Below are positions 27,476 through 37,585 of a stretch of DNA of 64,000 nucleotides, piece after piece. This DNA is from Paraburkholderia acidicola. Lineage in GTDB: Bacteria > Pseudomonadota > Gammaproteobacteria > Burkholderiales > Burkholderiaceae. How positions within the stretch are numbered: the stretch's first letter is position 1; each line of letters starts with the position of its first letter. The stretch spans positions 1,054,001 through 1,118,000 of the forward strand of contig NZ_MTZV01000004.1 of the NCBI RefSeq assembly GCF_002362315.1, in the 5' to 3' direction. Below the pieces are notes generated by a model, which was not told where the DNA came from, did no database searches, and was given only the letters and a program-made list of their open reading frames with translations. The position numbers were made by a program, and so were the translations under genes.

Positions 27476-29260
27476 ATGCTGCCCGCACAAAAACTGACTC
27501 TCGAAACACTGCTCGCCGACATCGTCGAGCAGGTCGCCCAGGCCACTCAGGGCCAAGCCGATGCCGCCTTCGTCGCGCCCGCCATCACGCTCGAACGCCC
27601 GAAAGTCGCCGCGCACGGCGATGTCGCGTGCAACGTCGCGATGCAGCTCGCCAAGCCGCTGCGCGCCAATCCACGCCAGCTCGCCCAGCAGATCGTCGAT
27701 GCGGTGCTCGCGCATCCGCAGGCGAAGGGGCTCGTCGATGGCGCCGAAGTCGCCGGTCCTGGCTTCATCAACCTGCGCCTCGCCGCTGCCGCGAAGCAGG
27801 CCGTAGTCGGCGCCGTGTTCACCGAACGCGACACCTTCGGCCACTCGGAACGCGAAGCAGGCAAGCGCGTGCTGATCGAATTCGTCTCCGCCAACCCGAC
27901 CGGCCCGCTACACGTCGGCCACGGTCGCCAGGCGGCGCTCGGCGATGCACTGTCGAACGTACTCGCGTCGCAGGGCTACGCCGTACATCGCGAGTTCTAT
28001 TACAACGATGCGGGCGTGCAGATCCAGACGCTCGCCCTGTCGACCCAGGCACGCGCGCGCGGCCTGAAGCCCGGCGACGCAGGCTGGCCCGAGTCTGCCT
28101 ACAACGGCGAATACATCGCCGACATCGCGCACGACTACCTGAGCGGCGAAACCGTGGCAGCCAAGGACGGCGAACCGGTGAAGGGTGCCGGCGACATCGA
28201 AAACCTCGATGCGATCCGCCGTTTCGCGGTCGCGTATCTGCGCCACGAGCAGGACATGGACCTGCAGGCATTCGGCGTGATCTTCGACCAGTACTTCCTC
28301 GAATCGTCGCTGTACACGCAAGGACTCGTCGAGAAGACCGTCAATACGCTGGTCGCCGCGGGCAAGACCTACGAGCAGGAAGGCGCGCTGTGGCTGCGCA
28401 CCACCGACGACGGCGACGACAAAGACCGCGTGATGCGCAAGACCGACGGCACCTACACGTACTTCGTGCCGGACGTCGCCTATCACGTTGCGAAGTGGGA
28501 GCGCGGCTTCACCAAGGTCATCAATGTGCAGGGCTCGGACCACCACGGCACGATCGCGCGGGTGCGCGCGGGCCTGCAGGGGCTCGGCGTCGGTATTCCG
28601 AAGGGCTATCCCGACTACATCCTGCACAAGATGGTCACGGTGATGCGCGACGGCCAGGAAGTGAAGATCTCGAAGCGGGCCGGCAGCTATGTGACCGTAC
28701 GTGACCTGATCGAATGGTCGGGCGGCGCCGCGCAAGGCGCGGAAGCCGCGCCGGATCTGCTCGACGAAGCGACCATTCGCCGCGGCCGCGATGCGGTGCG
28801 CTTCTTCCTGATTTCGCGCAAGGCCGACACTGAGTTCGTGTTCGACATCGATCTCGCGCTCAAGCAGAACGACGAAAACCCCGTGTATTACGTCCAGTAC
28901 GCACACGCGCGGATCTGCTCGGTGATCAACGAATGGAAGTCGCGCTTCAACGCCGACGAGGCGGTGCTGCCCAAGGTAGACGTCGCGCCGCTCGTCAGCG
29001 ACCAGGCGATGGCGCTGCTGCAAAAGCTCGCGGAATACCCCGACATGCTCGCGCATGCCGCCGACGAACTCGCGCCGCACGCAGTCGCGTTCTATCTGCG
29101 CGACCTCGCGGGCGAATTCCACTCGTTCTACAATGCCGAACGCGTTCTCGTCGACGACGAGGCGCTCCGCAACGCCCGTATCGCGCTGCTCGCGGCGACG
29201 CGTCAGGTGCTCGCCAACGGTCTGGCAGCGATCGGCGTCTCCGCACCCGCAAAGATGTAA
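27476..29260 (+). CDS. argS: Arginyl-tRNA synthetase
   Basis: A 594-residue class I aminoacyl-tRNA synthetase, close to the usual length (577 in E. coli). The N-terminal Add-1 domain leads into '[18 protein letters not shown]' with the HIGH-type HVGH; 'VKISKRAG' is the KMSKS-like loop; the C-terminal DALR anticodon domain begins about '[15 protein letters not shown]'. The ATG at 27476 is preferred over an upstream start in the repeat region because homologues begin with MLPAQK-like sequence. The gene is divergent from the DUF1840 gene and precedes a SPOR-domain gene. Confidence 0.96.
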   Translation: MLPAQKLTLETLLADIVEQVAQATQGQADAAFVAPAITLERPKVAAHGDVACNVAMQLAKPLRANPRQLAQQIVDAVLAHPQAKGLVDGAEVAGPGFINLRLAAAAKQAVVGAVFTERDTFGHSEREAGKRVLIEFVSANPTGPLHVGHGRQAALGDALSNVLASQGYAVHREFYYNDAGVQIQTLALSTQARARGLKPGDAGWPESAYNGEYIADIAHDYLSGETVAAKDGEPVKGAGDIENLDAIRRFAVAYLRHEQDMDLQAFGVIFDQYFLESSLYTQGLVEKTVNTLVAAGKTYEQEGALWLRTTDDGDDKDRVMRKTDGTYTYFVPDVAYHVAKWERGFTKVINVQGSDHHGTIARVRAGLQGLGVGIPKGYPDYILHKMVTVMRDGQEVKISKRAGSYVTVRDLIEWSGGAAQGAEAAPDLLDEATIRRGRDAVRFFLISRKADTEFVFDIDLALKQNDENPVYYVQYAHARICSVINEWKSRFNADEAVLPKVDVAPLVSDQAMALLQKLAEYPDMLAHAADELAPHAVAFYLRDLAGEFHSFYNAERVLVDDEALRNARIALLAATRQVLANGLAAIGVSAPAKM

Positions 29261-29283
29261 GCGTTCCGCAGCGGGATGCGTGT

Positions 29284-29306
29284 GGCCGTCGTTATAATCG
29301 ACGGCC
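29284..29306 (+). promoter_or_regulatory. Palindrome centred on a TATAAT box before the SPOR gene
   Basis: GGCCGTCG (29284-29291) and CGACGGCC (29299-29306) are perfect 8-base arms enclosing TTATAAT; the TATAAT is at 29293-29298. It lies 34 bp before the SPOR protein start. Either an operator over the -10 or a hairpin after argS; no T-run follows, so a terminator is less likely. Confidence 0.45.
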
Positions 29307-29339
29307 GTTCCACGATTCTTTTCGCAGGTGATTCAAACG

Positions 29340-30134
29340 ATGGCAAAACCGCGCCGCACTACGAAGCAGTCGAAACAAACCGGGGGCACTTTTCTCGGTA
29401 TCGTGCTGGGCCTGATCGTCGGCCTGGCGATCGCAGTGGTGGTGGCGCTCTATATCACGCGCGCACCGACGCCGTTCGTCGCGAAGGTCGCGCCGGCCGC
29501 CGCCTCGGACGCAGGTGCAAGCCAGCCGCAATACGACCCGAACCGGCCGCTGCAGGGCAAGACACCAGGCGTAGCGGTGCCGCCACAAGCCGCCCAGCCA
29601 GCGCCGCCGAACACCGCGCCGGGACAGTCGACCAACCAGACGCAGTCGTCAGGCATGCTCGAAGAGCCGCAGATCGTCGAAGTGCCGCCGGCGGCCAGCA
29701 ACGGCGTCGCCGTCGCGCCCAAGCCCGCGCAGGACAACAGCACGCAGACGACGAAGAAGCCGCAGGGCGCTTCGGCACCGGCCACGGCTAACGCGGCGAA
29801 CCCCGCGCCGAAGCCTGGCTCCACGGCGAACGCGGCCAATGCAGCCAACGCCAAACCGGCAACGGGTACGGCATCGAACGCCGCAGCCGACGCGAATACC
29901 GGCTACTTCCTGCAGGTCGGCGCCTACAAAACCTCCGCCGATGCCGAACAGCAGCGCGCGCGTCTCGCGTTCCAGGGTTTCGAATCGAAAGTCACGCAGC
30001 GCGATGCGGGTGGCATCACGTACTATCGCGTGCGTATCGGTCCGTTCTCGAAGTTCGACGACATGAATTCGGCCCGTCAAAGGCTGTCCGATGCGGGCGT
30101 CGATACTGCCGTCATTCGCTTCACCAAACAGTAA
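29340..30134 (+). CDS. SPOR domain-containing protein (FtsN/DedD-like)
   Basis: A 264-residue bitopic inner-membrane protein. A basic N-terminus ('KPRRTTKQSKQTGG') precedes one membrane helix ('FLGIVLGLIVGLAIAVVVALYI', about residues 18-39). A long Pro/Ala/Asn linker spans to about residue 185, and the C-terminal SPOR domain ('YFLQVGAYKTSADAEQQRARL' to 'YYRVRIGPF', residues about 190-262) binds denuded septal peptidoglycan. This layout is that of FtsN. AGGTG precedes the ATG at 29340. argS-SPOR-dsbA is a usual order in Burkholderiales. Confidence 0.9.
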   Translation: MAKPRRTTKQSKQTGGTFLGIVLGLIVGLAIAVVVALYITRAPTPFVAKVAPAAASDAGASQPQYDPNRPLQGKTPGVAVPPQAAQPAPPNTAPGQSTNQTQSSGMLEEPQIVEVPPAASNGVAVAPKPAQDNSTQTTKKPQGASAPATANAANPAPKPGSTANAANAANAKPATGTASNAAADANTGYFLQVGAYKTSADAEQQRARLAFQGFESKVTQRDAGGITYYRVRIGPFSKFDDMNSARQRLSDAGVDTAVIRFTKQ

Positions 30135-30144
30135 GCCAACACGC

Positions 30145-30177
30145 TGCGCCGCCGCTGAACCTTCAGTGCGCGGCGCA
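30145..30177. other. Strong GC-rich hairpin downstream of the SPOR gene
   Basis: TGCGCCGC (30145-30152) pairs with GCGGCGCA (30170-30177) and an inner CTGAA/TTCAG stem closes a 2-base loop. No T-run follows on either strand, so it may be a transcript-end stabiliser or Rho-assisted terminator rather than a classical terminator. Confidence 0.4.
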
Positions 30178-30330
30178 GGTCTGAATCACGGCAGAACGGC
30201 GCCGTAGCCTGTACGATGGCGCAGAAACGCAGGATCACCCCGGTCGCACAACTTTCGTAGTGGCGACGCACGCTACGGCACGCCGCCGTCGCACGTCGCC
30301 GTTATTTCCGCCTTATCAGGTCCACACGAC

Positions 30331-30969
30331 ATGAAAAAACTGCTTGGCATTCTCCTCATCTCCGTCGGTATCGTCGCGGGCGCTGCCCACGCGTCACCGG
30401 CCGCACCGGTCGCAGGCAAGGACTACAAGGTACTCGCCGCGCCGCAGCCGGTCGAAGTGCCGGCCGGCAAGATCGAGGTCACCGAATTCATGTGGTACGG
30501 CTGCCCGCACTGCAACGAGTTCGACCCGTTCCTCGAAGCATGGGTGAAGAAGCAAGGTCCGGACGTCGTATTCAAGCGCGTGCCGGTTGCGTTCCGCGAC
30601 GACTTCATTCCGCATTCGAAGCTGTACCACGCTGTCGATGCACTCGGCCTCGCACAGCAGCTGACCCCGGCCATCTTCAACGAAATCCACGTCAACCACG
30701 ATTACCTGCTGACGCCGGAAGATCAGGCCAAATTCCTCGCGACCAAGGGTGTCGACCCGAAGAAGTTCAAGCAGGCATACGACTCGTTCTCGACGCAGAC
30801 CGCGCTGGCGCGTGACAAAAAGCTGCTCGACGACTACAAGATCGACGGTGTGCCGACGCTTGCCGTGCAGGGTAAATACGAAACCAGCCCTGCCATCACG
30901 AACGATCTGCCGGGCACGATTCAGGTGCTCGACTACCTGGTCGCCCAGGTTCGCGCAAAGAAGATGTAA
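30331..30969 (+). CDS. dsbA: Thiol:disulfide interchange protein DsbA
   Basis: A 212-residue periplasmic oxidase that introduces disulfides into exported proteins. The signal peptide ends near 'GAAHA|S' at residue 21. The active site is C58-P-H-C61 in 'WYGCPHCNEF', with the cis-proline loop 'DGVPTLAVQGKY' near residue 175. Length and order are those of the classical DsbA family. It is regenerated by DsbB, encoded elsewhere. The next gene, an SDR, starts 17 bp downstream. Confidence 0.95.
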   Translation: MKKLLGILLISVGIVAGAAHASPAAPVAGKDYKVLAAPQPVEVPAGKIEVTEFMWYGCPHCNEFDPFLEAWVKKQGPDVVFKRVPVAFRDDFIPHSKLYHAVDALGLAQQLTPAIFNEIHVNHDYLLTPEDQAKFLATKGVDPKKFKQAYDSFSTQTALARDKKLLDDYKIDGVPTLAVQGKYETSPAITNDLPGTIQVLDYLVAQVRAKKM

Positions 30970-30986
30970 TCCCCAAAGGCGCCGGA

Positions 30987-31757
30987 ATGAGTACACCTCT
31001 GAAGGTTTTCATTACCGGCGCATCGAGTGGCATTGGCCTCGCGCTCGCCGCCGAATATGCGCGGCGCGGCGCGATCCTCGGCCTGGTCGCCCGTCGCGGC
31101 GACGCACTCGCCGCGTTCCAGCAAGCCCATCCCCAGACTTCCGTTTCGATCTATCCCGCCGATGTCCGCGACGCCGAAGCGCTCGCCTCGGCCGCCCAGC
31201 AGTTCATCGATCAACACGGCTGCCCTGATGTCGTGATCGCCAACGCCGGCGTCAGCCGCGGTGCGGTCAGCGGTCGCGGCGACCTGCGGACCTTCCGCGA
31301 AGTCATGGACATCAACTACTACGGCATGGTCGCCACCTTCGAACCGTTCGCCGCTGCGATGAGCGCGGCGCGTACGGGAACGCTGGTGGGTGTCGCGAGT
31401 GTCGCCGGGGTGCGCGGGTTGCCGGGCTCGAGCGCGTACAGCGCATCGAAGGCCGCGGCGATGAAATACCTCGAAGCACTGCGTGTCGAGATGCGGCCGC
31501 GTGGCGTGGCCGTCGTGACGATCGCACCGGGCTTCATCCGCACGCCGATGACCGATCGCAATCCGTACCGGATGCCGTTTTTGATGGACGCCGATCGCTT
31601 CGCCAGGAAAGTGGCCGATGCGGTCGCACGCAAGGTGTCGTTCGCGGTGTTTCCGTGGCAGATGCGCGTGGTCGCGATGTTGCTGCACGTCACGCCACGC
31701 TGGCTCTACGATCGCGCTTTCGAAAAAGCACCGCACAAGCCGCGCGACGAAGACTGA
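30987..31757 (+). CDS. Short-chain dehydrogenase/reductase
   Basis: A 256-residue classical-type SDR. The cofactor motif is GASSGIG (11-17), NAG is present in 'VIANAGVS', and the catalytic residues are S138, Y151 and K155. R37-R38 after the second strand suggest a preference for NADPH. The substrate cannot be told; the C-terminus ('MRVVAMLLHVTPRWLYDRAFEK') resembles membrane-associated SDRs of the YqjQ/DltE type. Probably cotranscribed with dsbA. Confidence 0.88.
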   Translation: MSTPLKVFITGASSGIGLALAAEYARRGAILGLVARRGDALAAFQQAHPQTSVSIYPADVRDAEALASAAQQFIDQHGCPDVVIANAGVSRGAVSGRGDLRTFREVMDINYYGMVATFEPFAAAMSAARTGTLVGVASVAGVRGLPGSSAYSASKAAAMKYLEALRVEMRPRGVAVVTIAPGFIRTPMTDRNPYRMPFLMDADRFARKVADAVARKVSFAVFPWQMRVVAMLLHVTPRWLYDRAFEKAPHKPRDED

Positions 31758-32065
31758 CGGACTGACGGACTGACTGGCAGACAGACTGATAAGCGAACCT
31801 TCTGCCTTCTGTCGCAGTACGCGCACCGTGAGCCGGTGCACGGCGGTTCGCCCGTCCATATACATATGCGGTTTAAGTGGTTGTCGGCGCAACTCCCCTT
31901 CGATAAGCTTTCTCCCAGGCGGGGATGCAAAATGCAACGAAATGCAGACAGACACTGCACGCATCGCACGCATCTCGATCAGAACACCCGGCCGGGGTTG
32001 TCGCTGCCGGAATGAAGACGAACTGCCTCGAACTGCCTGATACCACGCCTGTTTTGGGAGATCCT
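31758..32065. other. Intergenic region upstream of the peptide-binding protein gene
   Basis: About 308 bases. It begins with short GACTGACG-type tandem repeats right after the SDR stop (about 31750-31785). No terminator with a T-run or clear promoter was identified; the open frame from 31925 is an N-terminal extension of the next gene that I reject. Confidence 0.5.
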
Positions 32066-33652
32066 ATGCGCTTCAAACTGCTCGCCGCCGTCGTGCTCGC
32101 TGCCGCCCCTGCGCTCGTGCTGGCCAAGCCGCTGACCGTCTGCACGGAAGCAAGCCCGGACGGTTTCGACGTCGTCCAGTTCAACTCGCTCGTTACCACC
32201 AACGCCTCCGCCGACGTGATCTTTAACCCGCTCGTCTCTTACGACGAAGCCGCGAAGAAAGTCGCGCCCGCGCTCGCCGACAAGTGGGACGTGAGCGCCG
32301 ACGGCCTCACGTACACGTTTCATCTGCGGCCGGGCGTAGCGTTCCAGACTACCGACTACTTCAAGCCCACCCGTGCGCTGAACGCCGACGACGTCGTGTT
32401 CACCTTCACCCGCATGCTCGACGACAGCAACCCGTGGCACAAGGTCACGGGCGCGAGCGGGTTTCCGCATGCGCAGTCGATGGGGCTTGTGAAGCTGATC
32501 AAGTCGGTATCGAAGGTCGACGACAGCACGGTCAAGTTCGAGCTGAACGAACCGAACGCCACCTTCGTACCGATCCTGACCATGGGCTTCGCATCGATCT
32601 ACTCGGCCGAATATGCAGACCAGTTGCTGAAGGCCGGCAAGCAGACCGATCTCAATGCGAAGCCGATCGGCACCGGGCCGTTCGTGCTGAAGAGCTACAC
32701 GAAAGACGCAATCATCCGCTACGACGTGAACCCGACCTACTGGGGGCCGAAGCCGAAGATCGACCGGCTCATCTACGCGATCACACCTGACGCCACCGTG
32801 CGCGCACAAAAGGTGAAGGCCGGCGAATGCCAGATCGCGCTGTCGCCGAAACCGCAGGACATCGCCGAGGCGAAGAACGACAAGTCGATCAAGATCGAAC
32901 AGACGCCCGCGTTCATGACCGCGTTCGTCGCACTGAACACGCAGAAAAAGCCGCTCGATAACCCGAAGGTACGTCAGGCGCTGAACCTCGCGTTCGATCG
33001 CACGACGTATCTGAAGACCGTGTTCGACAACACGGCAACGCCCGCAACCAATCCGTATCCGCCGAACACGTGGAGCTACGACAAGGCGATCCAGCCGTGG
33101 GCGTACGACCCGGCGCAGGCCAAGAAGCTGCTCGCCGAAGCGGGTCTGCCGAACGGTTTCGAAACGACGATCTGGGTGCGCCCGAATGGCAGCGTGCTCA
33201 ATCCGAGCCCGAAGGTCGGTGCGGAACTGCTGCAGGCCGATTTCGCGAAGATCGGTGTGAAGGCTGACGTGAAAGTGATCGAGTGGGGCGAGCTGATCAA
33301 GCAGGCAAAGCAGGGGCAGCACGACACGCTGTTCATGGGCTGGGCCGGCGATAACGGTGATCCGGACAATTACCTGTCACCGCTCTTTAGCTGCAACGCG
33401 GTGAAGTCGGGTATCAACTTCGCGCGCTACTGCGATCCGCAGCTCGACAAGCTGATCACCGACGGCAAGGCAACGGCCGACCTCGCGAAGCGTACGAAGG
33501 CGTATGAAGCCGCGCAGAAGATCATCCACGACCAGGCGCTGTGGATTCCGCTCGGCTATCCGACGGCCACCGCGTTGACGCGCACAAACGTGAGTGGGTA
33601 TCAGGTGAGCCCGTTTGGGCGGCAGAACTTTGGCGCGGTGAGCGTGCAGTAA
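32066..33652 (+). CDS. Peptide ABC transporter substrate-binding protein (DppA-like)
   Basis: A 528-residue periplasmic solute-binding protein of family 5. The signal peptide (residues 1-20, 'FKLLAAVVLAAAPALVLA') is followed by 'KPLTVCTEASPDGFDV', as in dipeptide- and haem-binding DppA. Further hallmarks are 'FHLRPGVAFQTTDYFKPTRALNADDVVFTFTRM' and 'FMGWAGDNGDPDNYLSPLFSC'. GGGAG precedes the ATG at 32066. No permease or ATPase genes adjoin it and a strong terminator follows, so it is an orphan binding protein. Confidence 0.9.
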   Translation: MRFKLLAAVVLAAAPALVLAKPLTVCTEASPDGFDVVQFNSLVTTNASADVIFNPLVSYDEAAKKVAPALADKWDVSADGLTYTFHLRPGVAFQTTDYFKPTRALNADDVVFTFTRMLDDSNPWHKVTGASGFPHAQSMGLVKLIKSVSKVDDSTVKFELNEPNATFVPILTMGFASIYSAEYADQLLKAGKQTDLNAKPIGTGPFVLKSYTKDAIIRYDVNPTYWGPKPKIDRLIYAITPDATVRAQKVKAGECQIALSPKPQDIAEAKNDKSIKIEQTPAFMTAFVALNTQKKPLDNPKVRQALNLAFDRTTYLKTVFDNTATPATNPYPPNTWSYDKAIQPWAYDPAQAKKLLAEAGLPNGFETTIWVRPNGSVLNPSPKVGAELLQADFAKIGVKADVKVIEWGELIKQAKQGQHDTLFMGWAGDNGDPDNYLSPLFSCNAVKSGINFARYCDPQLDKLITDGKATADLAKRTKAYEAAQKIIHDQALWIPLGYPTATALTRTNVSGYQVSPFGRQNFGAVSVQ

Positions 33653-33691
33653 CGTAGCGGTATTCGTCACGGCATTGCGTCGTAGAAAAGC

Positions 33692-33731
33692 AGAAGGCCC
33701 GATTGCAAGCAATCGGGCCTTCTCTTTTTTT
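33692..33731 (+). terminator. Rho-independent terminator of the DppA-like gene
   Basis: A 15-base perfect stem (33692-33706 with 33709-33723) followed by CTTTTTTT. It lies between this gene and the convergent metallo-hydrolase gene. Confidence 0.92.
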
Positions 33732-33754
33732 GCCGCTGCCTCGCGTCGCGCGAA

Positions 33755-34825
33755 CTACGCGGTGAAGCGGATCACGCCATCCGCATCGTGCGTTCGTTTC
33801 AACTCACCCGCGAGCCACAACAAATGCAGATGCGCGAGCGCTTCGCCCAACGCGAACGTCATCTGATGAATGTCGAGTTCGCGCTTGAACATCAACGGCA
33901 CGATGTCGGCGGCGCTTTGCGGTTTCACCGCGCACGCTTCACGCACTTCGGCGAGCCGTGCATCGTGGTGGTCGCGCAACTGCTTAATGCGCGTATGCAC
34001 CCCGCGAAACGGTTTGCCGTGCGACGGCAGCGCGAGCGTATCGGCGGGCATCGTTTCATAGCGACCGAGCGAGTGCAGATACAGCGCGAGCGGATTGCCT
34101 TCCGGTTCGATATCGAACACCGACACATTCGTTGAAATGCGCGGCAACACCATGTCGCCGGAAATCAGCACGCCAGCCGCTTCGCAATGCAACGCGCAGT
34201 GTTCCGGCGAATGCCCGAAGCCAGTAACGACACGCCACGTACGCCCGCCAATTGCGATCGTATCGCCCTCACGCATCCGTCGATATTGCCCCGGCACCGC
34301 AGGCACCAGGTTTCCGTAATAGCTTTTGCGGTTGCGCAAGGCATCGAGCGATGTTTCGTCGGTAAGCCCGTGACGCGCGAAGTGCCTCGCTGCGCCTTCG
34401 CCGCCCGCATTCGAACCATCGCCGGCGGCCATCACGCGGCCCATCATGTATTCGCCGAGCGACATCCAGAGCCGCACGTTCCAGCGCTGCCGGTCACCGC
34501 CGTTGCACAGCCAGTGCGCGAGCCCGAGGTGATCGGGATGACAGTGCGTGACGATCACACGCAGGATCGGCAGGCCGTCCAGCACGGTGTCGAACACCCG
34601 CTCCCAGTTCGCCTTGATGGTGTCCGACGCAATTCCGCAATCGACGGCGGTCCAGCCCTGTTGCCCATCGATTTCATCGCGCAACAGCCACAGGTTGATG
34701 TGATCGAGCGCAAACGGCAGCGGCATGCGCAGCCACAACACGCCGGGAGCGACCTCGTGCGCCACACCGGGCTCGGGCAAGGTATCGGCGAACGGGTAGT
34801 CGAGTTGATGTTCGAGTGCGTTCAT
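33755..34825 (-). CDS. Metallo-beta-lactamase fold hydrolase
   Basis: A 356-residue cytoplasmic MBL-fold protein. The metal-binding motif is H94-C-H96-P-D98-H99; later ligands are in 'GHSPEHCALH' and 'LISGDMVLPRIS', plus 'LPSHGKPF'. The C-terminal 90 residues form an extra helical domain as in the glyoxalase-II-like and LACTB2-like groups. Substrate unknown, perhaps a thioester given the neighbours. The ATG at 34825 was preferred over the open frame up to 34969. It is divergent from the MerR regulator. Confidence 0.87.
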   Translation of the reverse strand: MNALEHQLDYPFADTLPEPGVAHEVAPGVLWLRMPLPFALDHINLWLLRDEIDGQQGWTAVDCGIASDTIKANWERVFDTVLDGLPILRVIVTHCHPDHLGLAHWLCNGGDRQRWNVRLWMSLGEYMMGRVMAAGDGSNAGGEGAARHFARHGLTDETSLDALRNRKSYYGNLVPAVPGQYRRMREGDTIAIGGRTWRVVTGFGHSPEHCALHCEAAGVLISGDMVLPRISTNVSVFDIEPEGNPLALYLHSLGRYETMPADTLALPSHGKPFRGVHTRIKQLRDHHDARLAEVREACAVKPQSAADIVPLMFKRELDIHQMTFALGEALAHLHLLWLAGELKRTHDADGVIRFTA

Positions 34826-34913
34826 TGCGGGTGTCTTCGTGTGATTGTTCGAAAATTCGTCGATGGCACGGTGGCACAGGGCCGTGGTGCAGCCTAGTTG
34901 CGCTTCGTTCAAG

Positions 34914-34944
34914 TTGACGATAACGTAAACGTCGATTCTATCGT
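34914..34944 (+). promoter_or_regulatory. MerR-type promoter of the merR-aceK region
   Basis: TTGACG (34914-34919) and TATCGT (34939-34944) are 19 bases apart, the long spacing typical of MerR-controlled promoters. TTGACG/CGTCGA (34930-34935) form an imperfect dyad within it. The merR start codon is 47 bp further on. Confidence 0.5.
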
Positions 34945-34990
34945 TCAATCCGTTTTCGTGCGCAATCACGGCGGTCTACGAGATGCCCCA

Positions 34991-35443
34991 ATGGATACCC
35001 AGTACACGATTACCGAGCTTGCCCGCGAATTCGACGTCACGCCGCGTGCGATTCGTTTCTACGAAGACCAGGGTTTACTCTCACCGAGTCGCGAAGGAGC
35101 GAGCGGCCTGCGACGCGTCTATTCAGGGCGAGACCGCACGCGTCTGAAGCTGACGCTGCGCGGCAAGCGCCTTGGCTTCACGCTGTCCGAAATCCGCGAT
35201 CTGCTCGATCTCTACGATTCGCCGACCGACACGCTGGCGCAACTGAATGCGTTTCTCGCCACGGTCAAGCGGCATCGGGACGTGCTTGAACGTCAACGGG
35301 AAGATCTGGACGCGACGCTCGAAGATCTCGCGCAGTACGAAGCGCAGGCGCGCGCACTGCTCGACGGCGACACGCGGGAAAAAGACGACGCGCAGCCGGT
35401 CACGACGAAACCGCAGGCTAAGCCGGTGCGGCATACGGCCTGA
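34991..35443 (+). CDS. MerR family regulator, LiuR-like
   Basis: A 150-residue regulator. The MerR helix-turn-helix is at residues 3-40 ('YTITELAREFDVTPRAIRFYEDQGLLSPSR') followed by the wing ('GLRRVYSGRDRTRLKLTLRGKRLGFTLSEIRDLLDLYD') and a long dimerisation coiled coil. There is no C-terminal metal-binding cysteine cluster. This form resembles LiuR, which controls leucine/isovalerate catabolism, and the thiolase gene downstream fits, but the assignment is an inference. The ATG at 34991 is preferred to a start at 34898 because the motif begins right after it. Confidence 0.85.
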   Translation: MDTQYTITELAREFDVTPRAIRFYEDQGLLSPSREGASGLRRVYSGRDRTRLKLTLRGKRLGFTLSEIRDLLDLYDSPTDTLAQLNAFLATVKRHRDVLERQREDLDATLEDLAQYEAQARALLDGDTREKDDAQPVTTKPQAKPVRHTA

Positions 35444-35666
35444 TGCAACGCAGTTGCACTGAAGACGAAAGATTTTTCCGTGCGGAGATCACAGCACAAC
35501 CGGCAATTAATCGCTGCTTTGCACGGAGTTAGCAGGAACCGCTGTGAACGCCGCTCAACGTATTGGAGCAAGCGCAAGCACCAACGCGGCAAGCACGGCA
35601 TGGCAGGATCGCCCGAACGATACAATCGCGAGTGGCGTCACGACACTGGATGAATGCACGGTCACC

Positions 35667-37496
35667 ATGAATCACTTTCCTAAACTGCTGTCGTCGCAAA
35701 TCGGTTTCGACCTCGCGCAGACGATGCTCGAAGGTTTCGACCGGCACTACCGCATCTTTCGGGAAGCGGCGATCCATGCCAAGACATTGTTCGAGCGCGC
35801 CGACTGGCACGGGCTGCAACGACTCGCGCGCGAGCGCATCACGTCGTATGACGAACGCGTGAAGGAATGCGTCGAGCTGCTCGAAGACGAATACGATGCG
35901 GAGAACATCGACGACGAAGTGTGGCAGCAGATCAAGCTGCACTACATCGGTCTGCTGACCACGCACCGTCAGCCCGAGTGCGCGGAAACGTTCTTCAATT
36001 CGGTGTGCTGCCAGATCCTGCATCGCTCGTACTTCAATAACGATTTCATCTTTGTGCGGCCGGCCATCTCGACCGAGTACATCGAGAACGACGAGCCCGC
36101 TGCGAAGCCGACCTACCGTGCGTATTACCCGGGCAAGGACGGCCTCGAAGCAACGCTCGAGCGCATCGTCACCAACTTCCAGCTGGAGCCGCCGTTCGAG
36201 GATCTGCAACGTGACGTTGGCTGTGTGATGCAGGCGGTGCGCGATACGTACGGTGAATTCAACGAAGCCGCCAACTTCCAGATTCACGTGCTGTCGTCGC
36301 TGTTCTACCGGAACAAGGCGGCGTACATCATCGGGCGCATTATCAACGGCGACCTCGTGTTGCCGTTCGCCCTGCCGGTGCATCACGTGTCGCCAGGCGT
36401 GCTCACGCTCGATACCGTGCTGCTCAAACGTGATCAGTTGCTGATCATCTTCAGCTTCTCGCACTCGTACTTTCTGGTCGACATGGAAGTGCCGTCCGCA
36501 TTCGTCGAATTTCTCGGCTCGATCATGCCGGGCAAACCGAAGGCGGAAATCTATACATCAGTAGGTCTGCAGAAGCAGGGCAAGAACCTGTTCTATCGCG
36601 ACCTGCTGCGCCACCTGTCGCACTCAAGCGATCCGTTCATCATCGCGCCCGGCATCAAGGGGCTCGTCATGCTCGTGTTCACGCTGCCGTCGTTTCCCTA
36701 TGTGTTCAAGCTGATCAAGGACAGCTTCCCGCCGCCGAAAGACACCACGCGCGAACAGATCCAGGAGAAGTATCAACTGGTGAAGCGTCACGATCGTCTG
36801 GGACGCATGGCCGACACGCTCGAATATTCGAGCGTCGCGCTGCCGGTATCGCGTCTCGACGAAGCACTCGTGCGCGAACTGCAGAAAGAAGCGCCATCGA
36901 TGATCGAATACGAGGGCGACAACCTGGTCATTCGGCATCTGTATATCGAGCGCCGTATGGTGCCGCTCAACCTGTTCCTGCAGAACGGCACCGACGCGGA
37001 CGTCGAACACGGCATCAAGGAATACGGCGATGCGGTGAAAGAGCTGATGCAGGCGAACATCTTCCCTGGCGACATGCTGTACAAGAATTTCGGTGTGACG
37101 CGGCACGGCCGCGTGGTGTTCTACGACTACGACGAAATCGAATACCTGACCGATTGCAACGTGCGCGCCGTACCGGCGCCGCGCAACGAGGAAGACGAGT
37201 TGTCCGGCGAGCCGTGGTACACGGTCGGCCCGCACGACATCTTTCCCGAAACCTACGGCACGTTCCTGCTCGGCGATCCGCGGGTGCGCCAGTACTTTCT
37301 CAAGCATCACGCCGATTTCTTCGAACCTGCGCTGTGGCAACGGCACAAGGAGCATCTGATGAAAGGCGAACTGCCCGACTTTTTCCCTTACGACCGCGGC
37401 GTCCGCTTCCGCGTGCGCTACCCGGAGCGCTTCACAACAGCGACAGCAGCCGGCACAACCGCGCAACCGCCGGACCGCGCTGCGCGTGCGGCCTGA
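35667..37496 (+). CDS. aceK: Isocitrate dehydrogenase kinase/phosphatase
   Basis: A 609-residue bifunctional enzyme that phosphorylates and dephosphorylates isocitrate dehydrogenase, setting the branch between the TCA cycle and the glyoxylate shunt. Family segments include 'HYRIFREAA', '[25 protein letters not shown]', the nucleotide-binding '[21 protein letters not shown]', and the catalytic-loop '[18 protein letters not shown]'. The frame opens at 35544, but the 41 extra residues are not family-like and [14 protein letters not shown] at 35667 fits homologues. aceA and aceB are not in the window; the gene stands with merR and a thiolase. Confidence 0.95.
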   Translation: MNHFPKLLSSQIGFDLAQTMLEGFDRHYRIFREAAIHAKTLFERADWHGLQRLARERITSYDERVKECVELLEDEYDAENIDDEVWQQIKLHYIGLLTTHRQPECAETFFNSVCCQILHRSYFNNDFIFVRPAISTEYIENDEPAAKPTYRAYYPGKDGLEATLERIVTNFQLEPPFEDLQRDVGCVMQAVRDTYGEFNEAANFQIHVLSSLFYRNKAAYIIGRIINGDLVLPFALPVHHVSPGVLTLDTVLLKRDQLLIIFSFSHSYFLVDMEVPSAFVEFLGSIMPGKPKAEIYTSVGLQKQGKNLFYRDLLRHLSHSSDPFIIAPGIKGLVMLVFTLPSFPYVFKLIKDSFPPPKDTTREQIQEKYQLVKRHDRLGRMADTLEYSSVALPVSRLDEALVRELQKEAPSMIEYEGDNLVIRHLYIERRMVPLNLFLQNGTDADVEHGIKEYGDAVKELMQANIFPGDMLYKNFGVTRHGRVVFYDYDEIEYLTDCNVRAVPAPRNEEDELSGEPWYTVGPHDIFPETYGTFLLGDPRVRQYFLKHHADFFEPALWQRHKEHLMKGELPDFFPYDRGVRFRVRYPERFTTATAAGTTAQPPDRAARAA

Positions 37497-37585
37497 CGAC
37501 ATCATGCGAAGCCAGGCCGAAGCCATTCGCCACGATTCAACCGATACGCCGGCCCATCACCGCGTTGAAGCGACATAAAAGCACC

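Noticed and set aside
31750..31785. GACTGACG-type tetramer repeats after the SDR gene as a phase-variation tract
   Set aside because: They lie after the stop codon, are short and irregular, and do not touch a promoter or start.
35544..35666. Upstream start of aceK adding 41 residues
   Set aside because: The extra segment is Thr/Ala-rich, unlike AceK proteins, and MNHFPKLL at 35667 fits the family N-terminus.
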